A stretch of DNA of 41,225 nucleotides. Source: a virus. The first letter of the stretch is position 1. The number at the start of each line of letters is the position of its first letter. The position numbers and the translations under genes are program-made. The stretch covers positions 1 through 41,225 of IMG/VR virus record IMGVR_UViG_3300006749_000030; one strand, written 5' to 3'. Positions 1-5,219 of the stretch are shown here, one piece after another. The notes beneath the pieces are model-generated. The model was not told the DNA's origin. It made no database searches and worked only from the letters and a program-made list of their open reading frames with translations.

Positions 1-1
1 A

Positions 2-157
2 GAAATACAAAAAATAGCACCAGAATTAGTGACTGATAATGATGGAACTTTAAGTGTTGCTTATGGCAACTTAACTGGATATTTGATTGAAGCTATAAAA
101 GATTTAAAACAAGAGATAGAAGAGCTTAAAAAACATAAATGTGATTGTAAAGAATAA
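2..157 (+). CDS. Tail fibre/tailspike C-terminal end with S74-type chaperone tail (partial)
   Basis: The window opens inside a gene whose last 51 codons are visible, ending at TAA 155-157. The peptide contains PELV, then DGTLSVAYGNLTGYLIEAIK, then a Lys/Glu helix ending in CDCKE. This is the usual ending of the intramolecular chaperone domain (peptidase S74 family) of phage tail fibres and tailspikes: a Y-G-N/K-L-T core followed by a trimeric coiled coil. In that family the domain drives trimerisation and is often cleaved off afterwards. The catalytic Ser-Lys part lies outside the window, so cleavage cannot be judged. It lies upstream of other late genes, consistent with a receptor-binding fibre. 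The family match is confident; what the fibre binds is unknown. Confidence 0.75.
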   Translation, partial: EIQKIAPELVTDNDGTLSVAYGNLTGYLIEAIKDLKQEIEELKKHKCDCKE

Positions 158-635
158 ATTGCACCCCGAAGTGCCTGCATGGGAAGTTGAAATACCACAG
201 GGCTTTAATTTTAATCCTTATAATTTAAATTACAAACTTCAAGATGGAAGTTTATTTAAAGATATTACTACACGTTTTGAAAACCATGACCAAAATTTAA
301 AACATAAAATACTTGGTTTACTAGATATTAATTATATTAAAAATAAAGTACCTGATTATACGCAAATTGATATAAAAATATTTAAAGACCTTCCGGGGTT
401 TAAATTAGTACCACATTGTGATGTGTTGGAACATAAAGCTTTTATAATTTTTAACTTAATAGATAATGTAAATTCAACAACATTTTATGATAGATTTGAA
501 AAATTATTATGTGAAGCTCCTAACAAAAGACACACAGGTATTTTTCATTTGTTACACACAAAACCAAGGATTATGCACGCTATAGAAAATAAAAGTAAAG
601 CAGATAGATATACAACAATAGCATTTATTAAATAA
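141..635 (+). CDS. Putative 2OG-Fe(II) oxygenase-like protein
   Basis: 164 residues from a GTG start that overlaps the fibre stop by 17 nt; no ATG lies near the N terminus. The protein has an H-x-D pair (H92, D94, in PHCD) followed by hydrophobic strands, then H146 and R156 in a HAIEN...DRYTT context. Spacing and order (HxD...H...R) match the iron- and 2-oxoglutarate-binding residues of the 2OG-Fe(II) dioxygenase double-stranded beta-helix, a fold often found in marine phage genomes. The substrate is unknown; modification of a virion protein, nucleic acid or host molecule are all possible. The position directly after the tail fibre suggests a late role. It could also be a degenerate cupin without activity. 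The call rests on motif pattern only. Confidence 0.5.
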   Translation: MIVKNKLHPEVPAWEVEIPQGFNFNPYNLNYKLQDGSLFKDITTRFENHDQNLKHKILGLLDINYIKNKVPDYTQIDIKIFKDLPGFKLVPHCDVLEHKAFIIFNLIDNVNSTTFYDRFEKLLCEAPNKRHTGIFHLLHTKPRIMHAIENKSKADRYTTIAFIK

Positions 636-651
636 TTTGTAATTTTACTAC

Positions 652-1122
652 ATGGCTGTACCTAGTTCAGGAACCTTATCAATGCAATCAATAGCTCAGG
701 AATGTCTATATGGAACTTATGGTTCTGGAACCATTACCGGGCCTATATCTATGTATAATTTAGTAAATGGCGGAAATACAGGTGGCGCAGTGACATCAGG
801 TAATACTTATCCTACTGTTAATACAGGTTGTTTACCAAATCCAGCAAACAGAGGTTCAAATCAACTAACTGCTGTTACGGATGCTATGGGGACTGGGAGT
901 ACTACTTATTATTATAATTCAAATATTGGAGCGGCTAGTAATTTAAGTGTAGGAGATTATTTGTATACAGATTCAAGTTTGTCTACACCAGCAACTATTA
1001 TATTTGGTGTACAAACCGGTACTTCAGCCCCTACAACAATATGTTCTGCTGGAACATCTATAAGTGGTTTAAATAGTGAAGGGGGAGCTGGGCAAATACA
1101 AACTTTACCATCATGTTCATAA
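652..1122 (+). CDS. Small virion-type protein with Gly/Ser/Thr-rich beta repeats
   Basis: 156 residues starting MAVPSSGTLSMQSIAQE. This opening (small residues, then xLSMxxIAxE, then a YGTYGSGTITGPISMYNL stretch) is typical of short tail-associated structural proteins of marine phages. Residues about 84-156 form a Tyr/Asp/Gly-rich module (TYYYN...VGDYLYTD...L), rich in Ser/Thr and ending in a Cys close to the C terminus. The module resembles ones in the next gene and at the end of the 1628-aa tail protein (15360-20246). The protein has no membrane segment or charged core, as expected for a secreted or virion beta protein. It is probably a fibre tip, adaptor or decoration protein; the exact role is unknown. 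Confidence 0.5.
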   Translation: MAVPSSGTLSMQSIAQECLYGTYGSGTITGPISMYNLVNGGNTGGAVTSGNTYPTVNTGCLPNPANRGSNQLTAVTDAMGTGSTTYYYNSNIGAASNLSVGDYLYTDSSLSTPATIIFGVQTGTSAPTTICSAGTSISGLNSEGGAGQIQTLPSCS

Positions 1123-1132
1123 AATATAAATT

Positions 1133-1432
1133 ATGCCAATAGCTTATCCATATAAATTTTCAGACTTTTACGGATACGACCAAGACTGTTCTACGCTTAC
1201 GGCTTTTACTTCAGCAATAGCTGAAACTGGAATAAGTTGTACTCAGCCATTGAATCAAACTTATTATCATGATGGTTCAGGCTCACTCCCTGTGGCTAAT
1301 GATGTTGTATATACTAACTCTGCCGGAACCACAACTATAGCTGCCGGGAGATATCGTTTAAACAACAATACAAGTTTTACAGTGTTCGGAAATTCTGGAG
1401 TTGTATCTTTTATTGATTCTTGTAGTCCTTAA
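1133..1432 (+). CDS. Small Cys/Tyr-module protein, possible receptor-binding accessory
   Basis: 99 residues from ATG 1133. From about residue 36 the order is Cys, PLNQTYYHDG, LPV, D, Y, AGTT, Y, then GNSGVVSF and a final Cys. This is close to the last 65 residues of the 1628-aa tail protein (PINQIYYHDG...GNAGVVS...C). The DNA over the YYHDG motif is also nearly identical (21 of 23 bases, 1253-1275 versus 20049-20071), which suggests duplication or exchange. The paired Cys residues could form a disulphide outside the cell. A free-standing copy of a tail-tip module is a plausible reading, but no biochemical function is known to me. Confidence 0.5.
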   Translation: MPIAYPYKFSDFYGYDQDCSTLTAFTSAIAETGISCTQPLNQTYYHDGSGSLPVANDVVYTNSAGTTTIAAGRYRLNNNTSFTVFGNSGVVSFIDSCSP

Positions 1433-1460
1433 AAATTTACTATATTTATAAAAAAAAATT

Positions 1461-1790
1461 ATGGCTAATACATACGACTGGCATATAAATCAGCTAGATG
1501 CTAAAATAAAACAAGATGGCAAAGACAATGTTATTTATATAGTGCATTGGACATATACCGCTAAAGATAAAACTAAACCAGATGAATACATGGCATCTTT
1601 AATTGGCACACATGGGGTTGAATATGTTGAAGGTGAAGATTTTATTGAGTACAAAGATTTGAAAAAATCAGATGTTGTTGGATGGCTAGAAGCTGGTATT
1701 GATGTCGATGCAAAGAAACTAAATCTTGACAATCAAATCGAACTACAAAAAAATCCTGTAGATGAATACTTAAAGCCAGATTGGAATTAA
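1461..1790 (+). CDS. DUF7936-like phage protein
   Basis: 109 residues from ATG 1461, behind an A-rich leader (AAAAAAAATT) without a Shine-Dalgarno sequence. The pattern NTYDWHINQLDAKI, then VIYIVHWTYTA, a GTHGVEY turn, an F-I-E-Y-K-D-L segment and DVVGWLEAGID, ending with a Q-K-N-P tail, fits a small protein family common in marine and cyanobacterial phages (DUF7936). Those members usually lie near tail fibre genes. The protein is mostly beta with a C-terminal helix and is probably cytosolic or virion-associated. Function is unknown. The family assignment comes from the recalled sequence pattern, not a search. Confidence 0.55.
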   Translation: MANTYDWHINQLDAKIKQDGKDNVIYIVHWTYTAKDKTKPDEYMASLIGTHGVEYVEGEDFIEYKDLKKSDVVGWLEAGIDVDAKKLNLDNQIELQKNPVDEYLKPDWN

Positions 1791-1846
1791 AAATACAATA
1801 CTGAAGAGTATAAAGAAAAGGTAAAAAAAGATTAAGAAAAATACAT

Positions 1847-1854
1847 TATTTTTG
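1847..1854 (+). promoter_or_regulatory. Putative -7 promoter box before lysis cassette
   Basis: TATTTTTG fits the Bacteroidetes -7 consensus TAnnTTTG and is followed by TATTAT. It sits in a 70-base gap just before the lysis genes. There is no clear TTG about 20 bases upstream. The box ends only 6 bases before the ATG at 1861, so a transcript from here would be nearly leaderless for that tiny ORF and have a leader of about 70 nt for the gene at 1931. A TAnnTTTG motif alone occurs often by chance in AT-rich DNA; the intergenic position is what supports it. Confidence 0.4.
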
Positions 1855-1860
1855 TATTAT

Positions 1861-1938
1861 ATGTTTAAAAAAGAAAATCAAACTACTTCAGGTGGTAATA
1901 TTGAAATTGTTTATGAATACATAAATACCAATGGCTAA
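1861..1938 (+). CDS. Possible 25-aa peptide or leader ORF
   Basis: ATG 1861 to TAA 1936-1938 encodes a 25-residue peptide starting MFKKENQTTSGGN. It overlaps the next gene through ATGGCTAA. The tight overlap is typical of the coupled genes here and it directly follows a promoter-like box, but the peptide is short and I recognise no family. It may be a real small protein, a leader that couples translation to the 44-aa protein, or chance. Confidence 0.25.
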   Translation: MFKKENQTTSGGNIEIVYEYINTNG

Positions 1939-2065
1939 GGGTTTTACATTTGTACATAGATATAAAAGTAAAAAAAGAAGACCAGGTGTTCATGCAAAAA
2001 CTAAAACAAGCAAATGCAAAGGAAGTAAAAATTATAAAAAAATTTACATAGGTCAAGGAAGATAA
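1931..2065 (+). CDS. Small very basic phage protein
   Basis: 44 residues from ATG 1931 to TAA 2063-2065. The sequence is dominated by Lys and Arg (KSKKRRPGVHAKTKTSK, then KGSKNYKKIYIGQGR). The R-P-G-V-H-A-K-T-K-T-S-K and S-K-N-Y-K-K...GQGR segments match a short conserved protein I associate with several marine phages, typically encoded near lysis or tail genes. The charge suggests nucleic-acid or membrane-surface binding. Its stop overlaps the next start (TAATG), so the two are translationally coupled. Function is unknown. Confidence 0.6.
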   Translation: MAKGFTFVHRYKSKKRRPGVHAKTKTSKCKGSKNYKKIYIGQGR

Positions 2066-2220
2066 TGCAAGATTTAAGATTATACATAATAAATTCAATA
2101 GTTTTAGCTTTTTCTTTTGCAGACTATGTAGTAGATATATTAAGAATAATTTTATTAGTAGCGACTATAGTCTATACAATAAAAAAAACACAAGAACTCA
2201 ATGGCAACAAAAATCGGTGA
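2065..2220 (+). CDS. Small membrane protein of the lysis region
   Basis: 51 residues from ATG 2065, overlapping the previous stop as TAATG and the next gene by 20 nt. Residues about 8-38 are strongly hydrophobic (YIINSIVLAFSFAD, then IIILLVATIVYTI-like segments interrupted by DYVVDILR), so it has one or two membrane helices with a short polar C terminus. Size, hydrophobicity and position next to holin and endolysin genes suggest a holin, antiholin or other lysis-timing protein. No family can be named. The overlapping small ORFs around it support it being translated. Confidence 0.5.
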   Translation: MQDLRLYIINSIVLAFSFADYVVDILRIILLVATIVYTIKKTQELNGNKNR

Positions 2221-2509
2221 GGATACTAATGTACAGGTTGACTTAAAAACCATCGGAATCATTATAGCTGGAACTATTTCTTTAGCTAGCATGTGGTTTA
2301 CATTACAAGGAGATATTCAAGATTTAAATAACAAGATTGATAGTTTTAGTGGCGAGGAGTTTGTTCAAAAAATGGAGTTCCAGCTAAAAGACGAGCTGGT
2401 GAGGAGCACCATAATACAAATTGAAAAATCGACAGATGGTTTAAAAGAGGATATATTAGACAATAAAGAGTCAATAAAAGAATTAGAAGATAAAGTTTAT
2501 AAAAGATGA
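2201..2509 (+). CDS. TM plus coiled-coil lysis protein, candidate inner-membrane spanin or holin accessory
   Basis: 102 residues from ATG 2201. After a short N terminus, residues 16-35 (TIGIIIAGTISLASMWFTLQ) form one membrane helix. The rest (40-102) is a charged heptad-like helix (NNKIDSF, KSTDGLKEDILDNKESIKEL). With the N terminus inside, the coiled coil would stand in the periplasm, the architecture of an inner-membrane spanin (Rz type). XhlA/holin-accessory proteins are similar but carry their coiled coil before the membrane helix. It overlaps the following secreted protein by 4 nt (ATGA). Lysis involvement is likely from context; the spanin role is inference. Confidence 0.5.
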   Translation: MATKIGEDTNVQVDLKTIGIIIAGTISLASMWFTLQGDIQDLNNKIDSFSGEEFVQKMEFQLKDELVRSTIIQIEKSTDGLKEDILDNKESIKELEDKVYKR

Positions 2510-2859
2510 AACATGTAATTTTTGTAATATTTGTCCTATTCATTTCAGCAATAACAAGCGCACAAGATATGACATTACTACATATAAATTCAAAATGGAA
2601 CTCTGATAATGATTACAAATATCTCAAACAATTAAAAGGTGTTGAAGTATTAAAAGTAAAATTAGAGAACCAACCCCCAGCAATCAAAAATCAAATAAAA
2701 TCAGTCCCAACAATTATTTTATATGATAATAAAACCCAAAAACCAAAAGGGCAATGGGCTGCTGATTTATCTTTCAAGTTAGAAATTGAGCCAGAAAAAA
2801 TTCAAGAATGGATAAATAGGTCTAAGATGCAATCTACAAGAAGGTCAAGCACAAATTAA
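2506..2859 (+). CDS. Secreted thioredoxin-fold-like protein lacking CxxC
   Basis: 117 residues from ATG 2506. A signal peptide is clear (MKHVIFVIFVLFISAITSAQ, cut near SAQ|D). The mature part runs strand-helix-strand, with VEVLKVKLENQPPAIKNQI followed by SVPTIILYDN. A cis-Pro-like S-V-P-T-I before a strand, together with a GQWAADLSFK strand and C-terminal helix, is the layout of thioredoxin-like domains, but the redox C-x-x-C is absent. It is therefore unlikely to be an oxidoreductase. It sits between a membrane protein and the endolysin, so it may act on the periplasmic side during lysis or superinfection control. Fold assignment is moderate, function unknown. Confidence 0.5.
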   Translation: MKHVIFVIFVLFISAITSAQDMTLLHINSKWNSDNDYKYLKQLKGVEVLKVKLENQPPAIKNQIKSVPTIILYDNKTQKPKGQWAADLSFKLEIEPEKIQEWINRSKMQSTRRSSTN

Positions 2860-2865
2860 TAAATT

Positions 2866-3339
2866 ATGATTAGTAAACATATTTCTGAAAAGGAAGCAAC
2901 CAAGTCGGTTACTGCTTTAAGATTAGGCATTGACAACACACCAAATGGTGATGCAATAGCTAACATGAAACAATTAGCAGAAAAAGTATTTGAACCCCTT
3001 AGAGAATGGGTTGGTGGTCCAATAAAAATCAACAGCATGTACAGGTCACCAGCTCTCAATGAAGCTATTGGGGGAAGTTCCAAATCTCAGCATTGTTGTA
3101 AAGGTGGTGCATCTGCAATTGATATTGATGACATTTATGGTCATAAAACTAACGCTGAAATGTTTTCTTGGATAAAAGAAAATGTAAATTTTGACCAAAT
3201 GATTTGGGAGTTTGGTTCAGAAACAAACCCCGATTGGGTTCATGTATCGTATGTCAGCGAAGATAAAAACAGAAACAGAATTTTAAAAGCCGTAAGAGAC
3301 GATGGTAAAACAAAATATATAGATATAACAAATGCCTGA
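2866..3339 (+). CDS. Endolysin, peptidase M15A-type
   Basis: 157 residues from ATG 2866. The order IKINSMYRSPALNEAIGGSS, KSQH, a D-x-D pair and DWVHVSYV matches the zinc peptidase M15A/D-Ala-D-Ala carboxypeptidase family used as phage endolysins. Likely zinc ligands are H76, D86 or D88, and H126. Such enzymes cut peptidoglycan stem or cross-link peptides. There is no signal peptide, so release should depend on a holin, and a 3TM holin gene overlaps its 3' end by 8 nt. Between H76 and the first Asp the loop is about three residues longer than the usual HxxGxAxD and contains two Cys (HCCKGGASAID), which is unusual but looks tolerable. Confidence 0.85.
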   Translation: MISKHISEKEATKSVTALRLGIDNTPNGDAIANMKQLAEKVFEPLREWVGGPIKINSMYRSPALNEAIGGSSKSQHCCKGGASAIDIDDIYGHKTNAEMFSWIKENVNFDQMIWEFGSETNPDWVHVSYVSEDKNRNRILKAVRDDGKTKYIDITNA

Positions 3340-3793
3340 AAAAAAGAAATTTAAAAATACTACAGTAGGAAAACTCCTTTTAGGAGCAGCGGGAATGATA
3401 AATCCAACGCTAGGAAGCGTATTACAAGGAGTTACAAGTCCTAAAGATGCTATAGCTGCTATTGGTAAATCTGATGTTAGCAATGAAGATAAAATTAAAT
3501 TACAACAACTTATCTATGAACAGCAAAATAAAGAATTAGAGTCGGTAACTTCTCGTTGGCAAGCAGATGCAGCAAGTGATAGTTGGTTGAGCAAAAATGT
3601 AAGACCTTTAGTTTTAGTATGGTGTATAGTTATATTTTCATTTGCTGGTATATTAGACAGCATTGATAATGTTCCATTTCATATAAATGAAGTTTGGAAT
3701 GACACTTTTGAGAAGGTTATGATGGCTACGGTTTTAGCCTACTTCGGAGGAAGGACGACAGAAAAGGCAACATCAATGTTCAAAAAACAATAA
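3332..3793 (+). CDS. Holin, 3TM family
   Basis: 153 residues from ATG 3332. The RWQADAASDSWLSKNVRPL segment (75-93) is a close match to the signature of the 'holin of 3TMs' family first noted in gene transfer agents. It leads into a membrane helix (about 92-110); another lies at about 127-141, and a weaker hydrophobic N-terminal stretch spans 13-35. Holins of this type open the inner membrane to release the endolysin. It overlaps the endolysin gene by 8 nt and is followed, by one shared base, by a tiny lipoprotein ORF. A strong family call; the pore mechanism is inferred from the family. Confidence 0.8.
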   Translation: MPEKKKFKNTTVGKLLLGAAGMINPTLGSVLQGVTSPKDAIAAIGKSDVSNEDKIKLQQLIYEQQNKELESVTSRWQADAASDSWLSKNVRPLVLVWCIVIFSFAGILDSIDNVPFHINEVWNDTFEKVMMATVLAYFGGRTTEKATSMFKKQ

Positions 3794-3867
3794 TGAAAAT
3801 ATTTTTATTTTTTATATTATCATACTTATATGGATGTGCTTTATATTATATAAATAAAAATTCATAA
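3793..3867 (+). CDS. Tiny lipoprotein ORF, candidate outer-membrane spanin
   Basis: 24 residues from ATG 3793, sharing a base with the holin stop (TAATG). The sequence is MKIFLFFILSYLYGCALYYI then NKNS: a lysine, a hydrophobic run and a Leu-Tyr-Gly-Cys that fits a type II signal peptidase lipobox (Cys15). The mature lipopeptide would be only about 10 residues. Small lipoproteins at the end of lysis cassettes are often outer-membrane spanins, whose partner here could be the TM/coiled-coil protein at 2201. Ten residues is very short for that job, so the peptide may instead be an unusual spanin remnant or a chance ORF. The coupling to the holin favours translation. Confidence 0.4.
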   Translation: MKIFLFFILSYLYGCALYYINKNS

Positions 3868-3872
3868 CTTTG
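3865..3872 (+). promoter_or_regulatory. Putative -7 promoter box before packaging genes
   Basis: TAACTTTG matches TAnnTTTG exactly and continues with TAAAAA. It lies 21 bases upstream of ATG 3894, in one of the few non-coding gaps, overlapping the stop of the tiny lipoprotein ORF. No TTG is seen at the usual -33 position. It would drive the coiled-coil/GroES-like/terminase/portal block. Confidence 0.5.
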
Positions 3873-3893
3873 TAAAAATTAAATTAAATAGAT

Positions 3894-4154
3894 ATGGCAG
3901 AAAAAAAATCTCAAAAACTAGATAAAGAAGAATTAGAAATACTTCAAAAATTAAACAAAGATTTTCAACTTATAAAAAATCAATTAGGAGATATTGAAAT
4001 ATCAAAAAACAATGTTATTAAAAATTTAAATGTTATTCAAAATATGTTTAAAGAGCAAGAAAAAAAATTGCTTGAAAAATATGGAGATAACGTTGTTATA
4101 AATTTAGAAACAGGAGTAATTAATCCTAAAGAAGAAGAAGAAAGTAAAGAGTAA
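3894..4154 (+). CDS. Coiled-coil protein, unknown function
   Basis: 86 residues from ATG 3894, the first gene after the promoter-like box. Residues 9-66 form a continuous charged helix with heptad character (KLDKEELEILQKLNKDFQLI...), and the end carries KYGDNVVINLETGVI plus an acidic tail. Prefoldin-like and small phage coiled-coil proteins of this form are common in flavophages, but I cannot give a function. It couples to the next gene by TAATG. Association with the terminase/portal block suggests a head-assembly or packaging helper. Confidence 0.5.
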   Translation: MAEKKSQKLDKEELEILQKLNKDFQLIKNQLGDIEISKNNVIKNLNVIQNMFKEQEKKLLEKYGDNVVINLETGVINPKEEEESKE

Positions 4155-4378
4155 TGGATATTAGAAAAATATCTATTGGTCCTGATTATAAATCAGGTGC
4201 TATGCATTATATAGTTGGCCAAAAGATATTGAATAATTCTCATACAATTCATCTTATTAAATATGATGAAAAAAAGCAATCTTTTAAAATTTATATTGAA
4301 GACAAAGATGTCGTAATACTATGGAAAGAATTTACTTCTTCTATTCCTATTTCTATAGAGTATAATATAAATTTTTAA
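4154..4378 (+). CDS. Unknown small protein of packaging block
   Basis: 74 residues from ATG 4154, coupled on both sides by TAATG overlaps. It begins MDIRKISIGPDYKSGAMHYI and seems to be a small alpha/beta protein, with strands around MHYIVGQ and SFKIYIED and an aromatic DVVILWKEF segment. The GPDYKSGAMHYIVGQ opening resembles short conserved proteins I have seen encoded next to phage terminases, but no function is known. There is no signal peptide or membrane helix. Confidence 0.5.
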   Translation: MDIRKISIGPDYKSGAMHYIVGQKILNNSHTIHLIKYDEKKQSFKIYIEDKDVVILWKEFTSSIPISIEYNINF

Positions 4379-4941
4379 TGAAATCCCCATTTCAGTTTAT
4401 AGTTAAACCTTTAAATGGAAAAAGGTATGATAACACAAAAAAAATATCAGGGATTGATTTTATTACAAGTACTTCACAAGAAGACCATAAGTTTTCTAAT
4501 CGTTACGCTAAAGTATTAGCAACACCTATAGTTTATAAAGGGCCTATTCAAAAAGAAGATATTTTATTAGTACATCATAATGTTTTTAAATTCTATTATG
4601 ATATGCAGGGTCAAGAAAAAAGTGGTAAGAGTTTTTTTAAGGACGATTTATTTTTTATTGATAACGAACAGTTTTTTATGTATAAACATGATGAAAAATG
4701 GTATGCTAATGACAGATATTGTTTTGTCAAACCTGTTTCTACTGAAGAATCTTATATATTTAAACCGTTCTCAGAAGAGCCATTAATAGGTATCATGAAA
4801 TATCCAAATAATTATCTTAAATTAAAAGGAATTAAAGAGGGTGATAAAATATCTTTTCAACCAGATAGTGAATATGAATTTATAGTCGATGGAGAAAAGT
4901 TATATAGAATGTTTGACCATCAAATTTCTTTAGTATTATGA
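4378..4941 (+). CDS. GroES-like (co-chaperonin fold) phage protein
   Basis: 187 residues from ATG 4378. The pattern FIVKPLNGKRYDNTKK, then KVLATPIVYKGPIQKEDILL, VHHNVFKFYYD, CFVKPV, IKEGDKISFQPDSEYEFIVDG and LYR follows the beta-barrel of GroES: a first strand with a K-P-L, a mobile loop region, a G-D-x-V/I-L motif and a second half with a GD-x-I-x-F strand before the end. Phages encode divergent co-chaperonins of this kind to help the host chaperonin fold the capsid protein (T4 gp31 is the best known). It sits just upstream of terminase, portal and capsid genes. The usual GroES is about 95 residues; this one is nearly twice that. The fold is likely, GroEL partnership inferred. Confidence 0.5.
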   Translation: MKSPFQFIVKPLNGKRYDNTKKISGIDFITSTSQEDHKFSNRYAKVLATPIVYKGPIQKEDILLVHHNVFKFYYDMQGQEKSGKSFFKDDLFFIDNEQFFMYKHDEKWYANDRYCFVKPVSTEESYIFKPFSEEPLIGIMKYPNNYLKLKGIKEGDKISFQPDSEYEFIVDGEKLYRMFDHQISLVL

Positions 4942-5219
4942 CTAATAAACAAATAAAATTAGAAATTATAAAAGCTGGTGAAAGAGCCGTTAAAGAATTA
5001 ATTGATGTGGCTAAAGAAAAAATAATTAAACCTGACCCTGAAGATGAGTTGGCAGCAGATAGATTAAAAAATGCCGCTGCCACTAAAAAGCTTGCGATAT
5101 TTGATGCGTTTGAAATATTAAATCGTATTGAACAGGAGAAAGAGGCTTTGTCAAGTAATGAAACAGTAAATGTTAAAGTAGAAACAAAAAGAGGTTTTGC
5201 AGAAAGAAGGTCCAAATAG
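4938..5219 (+). CDS. Putative small terminase subunit
   Basis: 93 residues from ATG 4938 (ATGA overlap with the previous gene), ending at TAG 5217-5219. It is all helical and charged: IKLEIIKAGERAVKELI, AADRLKNAAATKKLAIFDAF, then IEQEKEALSSNET and a basic end (KRGFAERRSK). It lies directly before and overlapping the large terminase, where the small subunit usually is. The size is at the short end of the family. Helical, charged composition and position support the call; no DNA-binding HTH can be seen with certainty. Confidence 0.5.
   Translation: MTNKQIKLEIIKAGERAVKELIDVAKEKIIKPDPEDELAADRLKNAAATKKLAIFDAFEILNRIEQEKEALSSNETVNVKVETKRGFAERRSK

Noticed and set aside
1791-1835. In-frame continuation (KYNTEEYKEKVKKD) after the TAA of the DUF7936-like gene
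   Set aside because: Only 14 open codons, expected often by chance; TAA is used as a true stop throughout.
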